Origin: Shimia sp040225985
GTDB lineage: Bacteria; Pseudomonadota; Alphaproteobacteria; Rhodobacterales; Rhodobacteraceae
Direction: 5' to 3'
DNA: 64,000 nucleotides
Assembly (NCBI RefSeq): GCF_040225985.1
Contig: NZ_JBBPEU010000002.1
Span: 434,001-498,000 of the forward strand
Within the stretch, counting starts at the first letter, position 1; each line of letters starts with the position of its first letter. Both the position numbers and the translations under genes were made by a program. Below the pieces are notes generated by a model, which was not told the origin of the DNA, ran no database searches, and saw nothing but the letters and a program-made list of their open reading frames with translations. Below are positions 51,083-61,032 of this stretch, one piece after another.

Positions 51083-52903
51083 TCAGTATCCGCTGTCGGT
51101 GGTGAGAATCCGGTGCCCGGGCGACACTTCGCGGTATTCGCTGGGGGCTGGTTCATAGCCAATGGGATGGATCGGCGACGGGATCGGTTTGAAGTTGAGA
51201 TCCTTCTCGGATTTGCGCTGGCGCGGATCCGCGATGGGCACGGCCTTCATCAGGGCTTGCGTATAGGGGTGCTGAGGGTTCTCGAACACCTCGCGGCGGG
51301 GGCCGATTTCCACGATCCGCCCCAGATACATCACCCCGACATGGTGGCTGACACGTTCGACCACGGCCATGTCATGGCTGATGAACAGGTAAGACAGGTC
51401 CAGCTCGGCCTGCAGCTCCATCATCAGGTTCAGGACCTGCGCCTGCACCGATACGTCCAGCGCCGAGACGGCCTCGTCCGCGACGATCAGCTTTGGGTTC
51501 AGCGCAAGCGCGCGGGCAATCGCGATCCGCTGGCGTTGCCCACCCGAGAGTTCATGCGGATAGCGTTTCATGAAACTGCGCGGCAGTTCCACGCGGTCAA
51601 ACAGCATCGCCACGCGGTCCTGCAATTCGCTGCCCTTGTGAGTGCCATAGTTGCGCATCGGTTCCGACACCTGATCCATCAGAACCATCTGGGGATTGAG
51701 CGATGCAAAGGGATCCTGAAAGATCATCTGCATGTCCTGCCGGATCTTGTGAAGGTCTTTCTGGTTCAAGCCCAACACATCACAACCGTCAAATTCCACA
51801 TGCCCCGACTGCGGCTCCACAAGCCGCAGGATCGACCGGCCCGCCGTGGATTTGCCACAACCCGATTCCCCGACCAGCGAAAGGGTCTGCCCTTTGTTCA
51901 CGGTAAAGGACACGTCCTCGACCGCATGCACATTGGCCACGGTGCGCCGCAACAACCCACCCTGCACCGGAAAGCGCGTGGTCAGGTTCTTGACGGTCAG
52001 AATGGGTTCATCCGTGCCCGGAATGGGCTTGATCTTCTGGTTCTCGTGCCCGAACAGTTTCATCGGGCTGGGCAGATCGGTGCCCGTCATCTCTCCCAGT
52101 TTCGGCACGGCGGCGAGCAGCGCCTTGGTATAGTTGTGCTGCGGGTTCTCGAAAATGTCTTCGACAGTGCCCTCTTCCACCTTGTTGCCGCGGAACATTA
52201 CGACAACGCGGTCGGCCATCTGCGCGACCACGGCCATGTCATGGGTGATGAACATGACCGCAGTGCCGGTTTCGCGTTTCAGCCGGTCCATCAGGGCCAG
52301 AATTTCCGCCTGGATCGTCACATCCAGCGCGGTGGTCGGTTCATCGGCAATCAGCAGGCGCGGTTCGCAGGCCATCGCCATGGCGATCACCACGCGCTGC
52401 CGCATCCCGCCGGACAATTCATGGGGATATTGTTTCAGGCGGCGTTCAGGCTCGGGGATGCGGACCTGTTTCAAAAGTTCCAGCGCGCGGGCCTCGGCGT
52501 CGTCCTTTGACATTTTTTTGTGCAAACGCAGTCCCTCGGTCAACTGGCGCCCGACTGTGAACACCGGATTGAGGGCGGTCATCGGCTCTTGAAAGATCAT
52601 GCCGATCTCGTTGCCGCGAATCGTGCGCATGAGATCCTGATCGGTTCCGGCAAGGTCGAGATCCTCTCCGCCCTTGCGATCAAAAATCAGTCGCCCGTCG
52701 GCGATCTTGCCGCCGCCGAATTCGACCAGACGCATCAAAGAGAGGCTCGAAACCGATTTACCCGAACCGGATTCTCCAACGATACAAACGGTTTCACCCG
52801 AGTTGACCTTGAACGAAACATCCTCGACCCCGACCACGGTGCCGTTCTTGGTTTCAAATTCGACCCGCAGGTTTTCGATGGACGCAATCGCGTTATCCAA
52901 CAT
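51083..52903 (-). CDS. ABC transporter ATP-binding protein, two ATPase domains fused (DppD-DppF type)
   Basis: Powers the peptide transporter whose other parts are encoded divergently at 53198-56993. The 606 residues contain two complete NBDs: Walker A GESGSGKS near residue 38 and GESGCGKS near 353, signature LSGGMRQR and LSGGQRQR, and Walker B LLIADEPT and LIVADEAV. Each is followed by the oligopeptide-type C-terminal extension, the second ending PIPSPIHPIGYEPAPSEYREVSPGH. Fusion means one polypeptide supplies both ATP sites. It is first in the leftward unit with the hydrolases. Confidence 0.95.
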   Translation of the reverse strand: MLDNAIASIENLRVEFETKNGTVVGVEDVSFKVNSGETVCIVGESGSGKSVSSLSLMRLVEFGGGKIADGRLIFDRKGGEDLDLAGTDQDLMRTIRGNEIGMIFQEPMTALNPVFTVGRQLTEGLRLHKKMSKDDAEARALELLKQVRIPEPERRLKQYPHELSGGMRQRVVIAMAMACEPRLLIADEPTTALDVTIQAEILALMDRLKRETGTAVMFITHDMAVVAQMADRVVVMFRGNKVEEGTVEDIFENPQHNYTKALLAAVPKLGEMTGTDLPSPMKLFGHENQKIKPIPGTDEPILTVKNLTTRFPVQGGLLRRTVANVHAVEDVSFTVNKGQTLSLVGESGCGKSTAGRSILRLVEPQSGHVEFDGCDVLGLNQKDLHKIRQDMQMIFQDPFASLNPQMVLMDQVSEPMRNYGTHKGSELQDRVAMLFDRVELPRSFMKRYPHELSGGQRQRIAIARALALNPKLIVADEAVSALDVSVQAQVLNLMMELQAELDLSYLFISHDMAVVERVSHHVGVMYLGRIVEIGPRREVFENPQHPYTQALMKAVPIADPRQRKSEKDLNFKPIPSPIHPIGYEPAPSEYREVSPGHRILTTDSGY

Positions 52904-53197
52904 GCCAATGACACCCCGTTGTTAAACTGTTCGCTCATCCAAGACGCTAACGACAGGTTCGCCCAACTGTCAAACAGGTGAGACGTTGCGCATGACGTGG
53001 CGTCGGGTCACCCTGTCACGAAGGGTTGCTTTTTTTTGAACCTTGGTCTGTGATGGCATCAGTTGAGAGGGGATGTTCGGGCCGGAGGCATGGTTTTCAT
53101 GCGCCCGCAGGTCGTTTGGTTCTCTTGAAGCACATCAATCGCGAGTGGCGTGCAAGCCACCGCATTTAGCACGCAAGTGCCCAACAAGGAGTGAAAA
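52904..53197. promoter_or_regulatory. divergent control region between the ATPase and substrate-binding protein genes
   Basis: These 294 bp separate the two halves of the peptide-uptake locus and must hold promoters for both. On the minus strand a perfect TTGACA lies at 52968-52973, but I see no good -10 at the proper distance. Near the plus-strand gene there is a small hairpin around 53145-53162 (stem GTGGC/GCCAC) and a strong AAGGAG 8 nt before the ATG at 53198. No gene is visible in the gap. Confidence 0.4.
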
Positions 53198-54898
<1,701 letters not shown>

Positions 54899-54910
54899 CT
54901 TGACGCAAAA

Positions 54911-54945
54911 GGAGGCGCCCCCGTGCATTGCATCGGGGCGCCTTC
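54911..54945 (+). other. hairpin between the substrate-binding protein and permease genes
   Basis: A 9-bp perfect stem (54913-54921 against 54935-54943), extended by a G-T and a G-C pair, with a 13-nt loop and no T-tract. Such hairpins after binding-protein genes are known to protect the upstream mRNA and lower expression of permeases. Confidence 0.6.
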
Positions 54946-55024
54946 CGCTATAAGCACGCCGCCGCTTGCAAATTGCGGCCCCTTCCCGCCTCATCAAAAA
55001 GACTGATCAACAAGGGCGTTCTCC

Positions 55025-56032
55025 ATGCTGACATTTACGATACGACGGCTGATCCTCGCGATCCCGACGCTTTTGTTCATCAGCCTTGTGATTTTCCTGC
55101 TTCTGGAACTGGCCCCCGGAGACCCGATGGCCCAAGTGCCGCTGACCGTGCCGCCGGAAGTGAAAGAGAAAATGCGCGAGGCGCTGGGGCTGGGTGAGCC
55201 CCTGCACATCCGTTATTGGAAATGGCTGGTCCAGTTCTTCTGGGTCGAACCGCAGGTGATGATCGACAACATCTTCGGCACAACTTTTGCCGAGGGGAAA
55301 CAACGCATCCTCAGCTGGCAGACCCGCTCGCCGGTGATGGACATGGTGGCCCAGCGTCTGCCGCAAACCCTGTGGGTGGTGGGCATGTCCTATGTGGTGG
55401 GTGTTTTGATCGCCCTGCCCATCGGTATCTATTCGGCCTATCGCCAGTATTCGATCTTTGATCAGGCCGGTACTTTCGTGACCATGATCGGTTTTTCGAT
55501 CCCGCCGTTTTTCACTGGCCCCCTGCTGATCATGATCTTCGCGGTGCAACTGGGTTGGTTCCCGTCGGTCTATGACACCACACATGTGGTCAACGACTGG
55601 GACAGCTTCATGGTGCAGCTGCGCCAGATGATCATGCCGGTGATGGTGCTGGCCCTGCAAACCACCGCCCAGATCAGCCGCTTCATGCGCGCCTCGATGC
55701 TGGATAACCTCAATCAGGATTACGTCCGCACCGCCCGCGCCAAGGGCTTGCCGGAAAAGATGGTGGTCATGGTGCACGTGCTGCGCAATTCGATGATCCC
55801 CGTGGTGACAGCGATTGCTCTTGGCATTCCCGGCATTTTTGGCGGTGCGATCATCACCGAGGTGGTGTTCAAGGTAAACGGCATCGGTGACCAGTTGCTG
55901 AACGCCCTGTTCGCCAATGACCTGCCCAGTGTGCAGACCCTGACCTTCATGATCGCCGTGCTGATCGTGACCTTCAACCTGATCGCCGATGTCCTTTACG
56001 GCGTTCTGGATCCGAGGATTCGCTATGACTGA
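55025..56032 (+). CDS. peptide ABC transporter permease (DppB type)
   Basis: An inner-membrane component of 335 residues with six predicted helices. The N-terminus MLTFTIRRLILAIPTLLFISLVIF and LELAPGDPM are typical of DppB/OppB. The EAA loop that contacts the ATPase is in DYVRTARAKGLPEKMVV near residue 240, and the C-terminus ends YGVLDPRIRYD. It is 126 bp after the binding-protein gene, with the hairpin between, and overlaps the second permease by 8 bp. Confidence 0.94.
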   Translation: MLTFTIRRLILAIPTLLFISLVIFLLLELAPGDPMAQVPLTVPPEVKEKMREALGLGEPLHIRYWKWLVQFFWVEPQVMIDNIFGTTFAEGKQRILSWQTRSPVMDMVAQRLPQTLWVVGMSYVVGVLIALPIGIYSAYRQYSIFDQAGTFVTMIGFSIPPFFTGPLLIMIFAVQLGWFPSVYDTTHVVNDWDSFMVQLRQMIMPVMVLALQTTAQISRFMRASMLDNLNQDYVRTARAKGLPEKMVVMVHVLRNSMIPVVTAIALGIPGIFGGAIITEVVFKVNGIGDQLLNALFANDLPSVQTLTFMIAVLIVTFNLIADVLYGVLDPRIRYD

Positions 56033-56993
56033 GCCCGTGCAAAAGATCGAAGCCCTGCAAGATACGGTTCCGCAGGATCCCCCGCACAGCCAGTGGCGCG
56101 ATGTCTGGGACCAGTTCCGCAAACACAAAGGCGCCCTGATGGGCGGCACCTTCCTGTTGCTGATTACGCTGGGCGTGCTGTTCGGCGAATACCTCTGGAC
56201 GATCGACCCGCAGAAGCTGGATATCCGCAACAAGGACCTTCGCCCGATCTATACCGTGATCTGGGACAGCGACGCCAAGGTCCAGTGGGCACACCCGCTG
56301 GGCACCGACAATCTGGGGCGCGACGCTCTGGCCAACATGATCGTGGGCGGACGCACCTCGATGGCGGTAGGCTGGGTCGCGATGATCATCGCCCTGTCCA
56401 TCGGCACCACCATCGGCGTACTTGCCGGTTATTTCCGCAAGCTGGACGGTCCGCTGATGCGGTTCACTGATCTGGTGCTATCGCTGCCGATCCTGCCGCT
56501 GCTCTTGGTGGCGGTGACCCTGTTCCGCGAACAGCTACGGTCCAGTTTCGGGCCGGAAACGGGGATGTTTATCCTGATCGTGGGGGTCGTCGGCGTGACA
56601 AGCTGGATGCAGACCGCGCGGATCGTGCGGTCCGAGGTTCTGGCGCTCAAGGAACGTGAATTCATCCTCGCCGCCCGATCCATCGGCACCACGCCCGGCT
56701 CGATCATCCGCCGCCACCTGCTGCCCAACGTGATCTCTCCGATCATGGTGTCGGCAACGCTGGGTCTTGCCACAGCGATCATCACTGAAAGCGCGCTGTC
56801 CTTCCTTGGCGTCGGCTTCCCGCCGGACTTCCCCACCTGGGGCAAGATGCTGGCGGACGCGGTGCCGCGTATGGACCAGTATCCTGAGCGTGTGGTGCTG
56901 CCCGGTATGGCGATTTCGCTGACCGTGCTGAGTGTGAACTACCTCGGCGACGGCCTGCGCGACGCGCTGGACCCGCGTATTCGCGGCCGCTAA
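56025..56993 (+). CDS. peptide ABC transporter permease (DppC type)
   Basis: The second membrane component, 322 residues. A soluble N-terminal part is followed by a first helix after WDQFRKHKGALMGG and five more. The DppC features HPLGTDNLGRDALANMIVGGRTSM and the EAA loop EFILAARSIGTTPGSIIRRHLLPN are present, and the C-terminus is LGDGLRDALDPRIRGR. ATG 56025 (MTEPVQKIEA) is preferred over an upstream extension inside the first permease. A terminator follows within the end of the convergent TetR gene. Confidence 0.94.
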   Translation: MTEPVQKIEALQDTVPQDPPHSQWRDVWDQFRKHKGALMGGTFLLLITLGVLFGEYLWTIDPQKLDIRNKDLRPIYTVIWDSDAKVQWAHPLGTDNLGRDALANMIVGGRTSMAVGWVAMIIALSIGTTIGVLAGYFRKLDGPLMRFTDLVLSLPILPLLLVAVTLFREQLRSSFGPETGMFILIVGVVGVTSWMQTARIVRSEVLALKEREFILAARSIGTTPGSIIRRHLLPNVISPIMVSATLGLATAIITESALSFLGVGFPPDFPTWGKMLADAVPRMDQYPERVVLPGMAISLTVLSVNYLGDGLRDALDPRIRGR

Positions 56994-57014
56994 GGCCCCT
57001 ACCCTGCCGTCATC

Positions 57015-57605
57015 TTACCGCCCGCCCGGCAACAATGCCCGGCGGGCGGTTTGCGTTGTGAGCTCGATATAACGCGCCTGAGACCAGCCACATGTTTTGA
57101 CCAGCTGTTCCCAAACCGGCACGGATAGCTGCACCCACAAAAGATCGGTGGCCTCTTCGGGGGACAACCCCTCTTGCAGCATCCCATCCCGTTGCAACGC
57201 CGTCACCGCCGCGGCGCAGCCCTCGCGCACAGCCGTCATGCGCCCGTCCCAAGCCAGGCGCGCCTCGGGGTCGCTGTCCTCCAGCGCCATAAGTGCGCAA
57301 GCCACGCCATAAATCTCAGGAATATAATTGCCCCATGCTGCGATGAATGCCTCCAGCCGCGCCTCGCCCGAGGGCGCGGACCGGCTGGCAGCAAGGCGCG
57401 CGTCCACATCCTTGACCTCATCAATGTACCGCGTGGTCGCGATCAGCAGCTCGGCGCGATTGGGGAAATGCAGATAGACCGCCTGTCGGCTGATCCCGGC
57501 CGCCTTGGCGATATCGGACATGCGGGTTTTACCCGCGCCGGACTCGAGCAGGTCCCAGGCGGATTTCAGAATTCGGGTGCGGGTCGAAAGAGCTTCACTT
57601 GACAT
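57015..57605 (-). CDS. TetR/AcrR-family transcriptional regulator
   Basis: A dimeric repressor of 196 residues. The N-terminal helix-turn-helix is clear (TRTRILKSAWDLLES, then TRMSDIAKAAGISRQAVYLHFPNRAELL), and the C-terminal ligand domain has no closer match I can name. Its start codon lies inside one of two identical palindromes in the 72-bp gap to the divergent NAD(P)-binding gene, so it almost certainly represses itself and that neighbour. The ligand is unknown. Its last codons overlap the terminator of the convergent permease unit. Confidence 0.92.
   Translation of the reverse strand: MSSEALSTRTRILKSAWDLLESGAGKTRMSDIAKAAGISRQAVYLHFPNRAELLIATTRYIDEVKDVDARLAASRSAPSGEARLEAFIAAWGNYIPEIYGVACALMALEDSDPEARLAWDGRMTAVREGCAAAVTALQRDGMLQEGLSPEEATDLLWVQLSVPVWEQLVKTCGWSQARYIELTTQTARRALLPGGR
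57017..57053 (+). terminator. terminator of the permease unit, embedded in the 3' end of the TetR gene
   Basis: A long stem (57017-57031 against 57036-57050) with 14 of 15 positions paired and an ACAA loop, followed by TT. It begins 24 bp after the permease stop and overlaps the last 11 codons of the convergent tetR gene, so coding and terminator sequence are shared. Confidence 0.6.
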
Positions 57606-57613
57606 GATGTCAA
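57599..57613. promoter_or_regulatory. TetR operator 1, overlapping the tetR start codon
   Basis: A perfect 7-1-7 inverted repeat TTGACAT-G-ATGTCAA. It is the same 15 bp as operator 2 (in the opposite reading of the central base), centred 26 bp away, and covers the tetR ATG at 57603-57605. Its TTGACA half could also serve as the -35 for the divergent gene, with TATTTG 17 bp on. Confidence 0.75.
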
Positions 57614-57624
57614 TCTACACCTAT

Positions 57625-57639
57625 TTGACATCATGTCAA
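57625..57639. promoter_or_regulatory. TetR operator 2
   Basis: A perfect 7-1-7 inverted repeat TTGACAT-C-ATGTCAA, identical to operator 1 on the opposite strand and centred at 57632. A further lone half-site ATGTCAA lies at 57649-57655. All fall between tetR and the divergent NAD(P)-binding gene. Confidence 0.75.
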
Positions 57640-57677
57640 CTTTACACAATGTCAAGTCAGCCAATAGGAGACCAGCC

Positions 57678-58307
57678 ATGAAAGTCATCATATTCGGCGC
57701 CACCGGGTCTGTGGGGCGCATCACCGTTCAAACCCTTCTGGACCAGGGCCACGAGGTCACCGCCTTTGCCCGCAACCCCGAAAAGCTGCCCCAAGACCAA
57801 GACGGCCTGCACTTGCACGCGGGCGACGCCCTTCAGTTCGAGGATGTCTCGCGGGCCATTCGCGGGCAGGATGCAGTGGTCGTGGCGCTCGGCGCGGGGG
57901 CGTCCCGAAAAAGCCGGATCCGATCGCAAGGGACCATGAACATCATCCGCGCCATGCAGGATCACGGCGTGCGCCGTTTGATCTGCCAGTCCACGTTGGG
58001 CGCACATGAAAGCTGGGGCAACCTAAACTTTTTCTGGAAGCGCATCATGTTCGGCCTGCTGCTGCGCCCCGTGTTCAAGGACCACGAGCTGCAGGAACAA
58101 ATCGTGCGGGCCAGCGGGCTGGACTGGACCCTTGTCCGCCCCAGCGCCTTTACCGACGCGCCCGTGGGCGGCCCCTTCCGCGAAGGCTTTGCCTCGCAGG
58201 AGCGTAAGCTGCGCCTTAAGATCCCCCGCGCGGATGTGGCCGGATTTCTGGCGCGCCAGTTGCAAGACACCCGCTACCTGCGCGCGGCAGTGGGGATCTC
58301 GTACTAG
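57678..58307 (+). CDS. NAD(P)H-binding (NmrA-like/atypical SDR) protein
   Basis: A 209-residue single-domain Rossmann protein: MKVIIFGATGSVGRITVQTLL gives the dinucleotide loop GATGSVG, followed by VTAFARNPEKL and a DAVVVALGAG strand. LDWTLVRPSAFTD near residue 155 is typical of the NAD(P)-binding_10 group of flavin reductase-like or quinone-sensing proteins. It may reduce or sense a small electrophile. It is divergent from the TetR gene and lies behind its two operators, so it is the likely target. ATG 57678 has AGGAG 9 nt upstream. Confidence 0.88.
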   Translation: MKVIIFGATGSVGRITVQTLLDQGHEVTAFARNPEKLPQDQDGLHLHAGDALQFEDVSRAIRGQDAVVVALGAGASRKSRIRSQGTMNIIRAMQDHGVRRLICQSTLGAHESWGNLNFFWKRIMFGLLLRPVFKDHELQEQIVRASGLDWTLVRPSAFTDAPVGGPFREGFASQERKLRLKIPRADVAGFLARQLQDTRYLRAAVGISY

Positions 58308-58564
58308 CCTCTCCGATAACGACCTGCAAAGAGGGCCTGCCTGCGCGGGCCCTTCTTCTGAAAAAAGGAACAATCATGCAGGCGGGCACGCAACCGGGCC
58401 GACCTTTTCCGGCGAAAGGGTCGGGTTTGGGATGAACGACCGCGTTCTGTCGTCAAACCGGAACAAGCGTTCTGCACCAACCCTTTCTGGCTTGGCTTCA
58501 CACACTTGAAAGAATCCGAATTTGTATTCATTTGGGAAAAAATTCCTCTGAACCGGACAATCCC
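58308..58564. other. 257-bp gap with two hairpins and a tiny frame before the YeeE/YedE gene
   Basis: The first hairpin (AGGGCC near 58334 with GGCCCT near 58349) is followed by TCTTCT and may end the NAD(P)-binding gene transcript. The second (58399-58408 against 58415-58424) is a 10-bp stem with one G-T pair and a 6-nt loop. It lies inside a 19-codon frame (58376-58435) that has a good AAAAGGAAC before its ATG. The 19-codon frame ends at a TGA overlapping another ATG. No larger gene is visible. Confidence 0.35.
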
Positions 58565-59626
58565 ATGTTTGAAACGCTCGGCTTTGAAAATCTGACCGCC
58601 CCGCAAGTGACGGTGTTCTTCGCGCTCGCCATTGGCGTGGTGTTCGGCTTTTTCGCGGAACGTACTCAGTTTTGTTTCCGCCGCGCCATCGTGGGCGAAG
58701 ACCGGCGTGCAGCCGCAGGCGTGTGGCTGACGGCGCTGGCCGTGGCCGTGCTTGGAACACAGGGTGCGGTGCTGGCCGGGCTGATTTCGTTTGACGACCA
58801 TCGCTTCATGGCCAGTGACCTGCCGGTTCTGGCGATCCTGACCGGCGGCGCATTGTTCGGCGCAGGAATGGTGCTGACACGCGGCTGTGCTTCGCGCCTG
58901 ACCGTGCTCAGCGGCACTGGAAATCTACGCGCCCTGCTGGTCATGGTGGTGTTTGCCCTTGTGGCCCATGCCGCGATGAAAGGTGTTCTGGCGCCGCTGC
59001 GGGGGGCTTTGGGTGGCTTTACGGTATCGCTCGACCAAGGCGCTTTGCCGGGGTCGGCCCTCATTTGGACCGCTTTGATCGTGATGGCAGCACTTGTATT
59101 TGCGCTGCGCTCGGGCAACCGCCCTGCCCGCCTGCTCGGCGCAGCCGTGATCGGTGCGCTGGTGCCGCTGGCATGGGTGGGCACGGGTTTCGTGCTGTAT
59201 GACGACTTTGATCCGGTGGCATTTGAAAGCCTCGCCTTCACCGCGCCTGCCGCAGACACCCTGTTCTTCACTGCCGCCTCGACCGCTGTCACCGCGAATT
59301 TCGGCGTGGGTCTGATCGGCGGTGTTCTGGCGGGCAGCCTGGTGGCGTCGCTTCTGTTCCGCAGCTTCCGCTGGCAGAGCTTTGAAAGCCCGGCCCAGAC
59401 AGGCCGTTACCTTGCCGGGGCCGCCCTGATGGGATTTGGCGGCGTGCTGGCCGGAGGCTGCACCGTGGGTGCGGGCCTGTCGGGTCTGCCGACCCTGTCT
59501 ATCTCGGCCATTCTGGCCGTAGCCGCCATTGCAGGCGGGGCGCTGGCTACCAAACGCCTGCTTAATGCATCCGCGACCGGATCCGCCGCACCATCCACCA
59601 CACAAGCGCTACAACCGGCAGAGTGA
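58565..59626 (+). CDS. YeeE/YedE-family sulfur compound transporter
   Basis: A polytopic inner-membrane protein of 353 residues with about nine helices. Members import thiosulfate or related sulfur species through conserved cysteines. Two such sites are visible in symmetric repeats: VLTRGCASRLTVLSGTGN near residue 105 and LAGGCTVGAGLSGLPTLS near residue 300. Another cysteine lies in RTQFCFRRAI near residue 38. It is the long, fused form, not the split pair. ATG 58565 has no clear Shine-Dalgarno, which is unusual here. Its 3' end overlaps the convergent DUF3422 gene by 65 bp. Confidence 0.9.
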   Translation: MFETLGFENLTAPQVTVFFALAIGVVFGFFAERTQFCFRRAIVGEDRRAAAGVWLTALAVAVLGTQGAVLAGLISFDDHRFMASDLPVLAILTGGALFGAGMVLTRGCASRLTVLSGTGNLRALLVMVVFALVAHAAMKGVLAPLRGALGGFTVSLDQGALPGSALIWTALIVMAALVFALRSGNRPARLLGAAVIGALVPLAWVGTGFVLYDDFDPVAFESLAFTAPAADTLFFTAASTAVTANFGVGLIGGVLAGSLVASLLFRSFRWQSFESPAQTGRYLAGAALMGFGGVLAGGCTVGAGLSGLPTLSISAILAVAAIAGGALATKRLLNASATGSAAPSTTQALQPAE

Positions 59627-60842
59627 CCAACGCCGTCAACTCGCCCTTGCCAAGGCCCGCCGCCTTGGCAAGCGGGTATCCGGCATAGGCCACCAGCGAC
59701 ACCGCGTAATAGCTGATCGCGACTACCGACAGCCCCTCGACCGTTTCCTGCAACCGCAGCGCCAGATCGGCGCGGCGGTCCATGCTTTCCAGCAACGCCT
59801 GGTTCTGGGCCGAGCGCGCCACATCCACCTTGGTGCGCAACAACTCGCCCGCGCGGGTGGCCCTTTGCGACAGGTCCCGCAGGCGGGTCTGGGTCGAGGT
59901 TACGGTGCGCATCGCCGGATCATAGCGGCGCATCATGAACTCGGAAAATGTCTGTCGCCCGTCAAACCGCTCTTCCCGCATGACCTCGATGCGCTGGTGC
60001 ACAATCGCCTCGTAAGCCCCTGTCGCCCCAAAACGAAACGCGGTTTCCGCGATCATGTTCTCCAACTCGGCCGATATCTGCAAAAGGCGGTCCAGCGTCA
60101 CCTCGGGCGGCGCGTCGCCGCGGCTGATCTGCCCCATCAGCGAGGTCAGGTCGCGTTCCAGATCGCCCAGCGGGCCGGACATGGCCTTGACCCGGCTCAG
60201 GCCCAGCATGGACATCGCCTTGTAGGTCTCGATCTCGCACATGCGCTGGACAATGCGCCCGATCCGGCGCGCGCCCGTGCCCGGCGTAACAAAGGCCGCC
60301 ATGCGCATATGACCCGCCGGGTTGATGCGGAAATCCGTGCCGATCACCGCCGAGCCATCCAACACCTCGGACACGGCCAGGCTTTCGGGGACGAACCAGT
60401 CGCGCAGGTTGCTGGTCAGTTGCGCCGCATCCGGGCGCGGCTCGATCCGGATCAGGGCCGAGGTCACACGCACCCCCGGCAACGCCGCGAGCCAGTCCTC
60501 GGGGAAAACCTCGAACTCGGCCGGATCAAAGGGGCGCGCGCTCAGCCCCGGCGTGAAAACAGTATAGGTCACGAATTCGGTGTGCTGTTCCCATTTCAGG
60601 CTGTGCCGCCCGATCTGCCCCGAATAATGGGTCGCGCCCGGTTGGGGATGGGCGACCCCATGCCGATCAAGAAGGTCGCACAGATGCGCCAGATCCTGCG
60701 CACGATCCCGCGCGACGGCATTTGCCGGTTGTTTCACTGCAAGAAACACCGCCGTGCAAGGCGCCTCGAGCGACGGGAAAGGGCGCGCGTGAAGTTCATT
60801 GGTCAGCTGATAGCGCAGCGGATGGTCACTGATCGGGGGCAT
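59562..60842 (-). CDS. DUF3422 family protein
   Basis: A 426-residue protein of a family widespread in alphaproteobacteria and without known function. It opens HPLRYQLTNELHARPFPSL, keeps the KWEQHTEFVTYT segment near residue 90, and is mainly helical from residue 180 on. Two transmembrane helices end the chain (VVAISYYAVSLVAYAGYPLA and LTALVTLPVVALVWWMV) with a basic RRIRSRMH tail, so a large soluble domain is anchored at its C-terminus. ATG 60842 has AGGAG 7 nt upstream; an upstream extension is rejected. It overlaps the YeeE gene at its 3' end. Confidence 0.9.
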   Translation of the reverse strand: MPPISDHPLRYQLTNELHARPFPSLEAPCTAVFLAVKQPANAVARDRAQDLAHLCDLLDRHGVAHPQPGATHYSGQIGRHSLKWEQHTEFVTYTVFTPGLSARPFDPAEFEVFPEDWLAALPGVRVTSALIRIEPRPDAAQLTSNLRDWFVPESLAVSEVLDGSAVIGTDFRINPAGHMRMAAFVTPGTGARRIGRIVQRMCEIETYKAMSMLGLSRVKAMSGPLGDLERDLTSLMGQISRGDAPPEVTLDRLLQISAELENMIAETAFRFGATGAYEAIVHQRIEVMREERFDGRQTFSEFMMRRYDPAMRTVTSTQTRLRDLSQRATRAGELLRTKVDVARSAQNQALLESMDRRADLALRLQETVEGLSVVAISYYAVSLVAYAGYPLAKAAGLGKGELTALVTLPVVALVWWMVRRIRSRMH

Positions 60843-61032
60843 GGGCGGTCTCCTGCATTCCCCGCAGAGTACGCATTTCCGCTTGTATGTAAAGAAAATG
60901 TTATTTTTCAGCAAGTTACGTGAATACAACGGTATACATCACGAACATGGGAACACCACTTTCTCCCTTTTCAGGCAAATTCATGCTAATAGCGGACATA
61001 TTGAGTTTGGCATTTCAGACAGGAGCGTGCTC

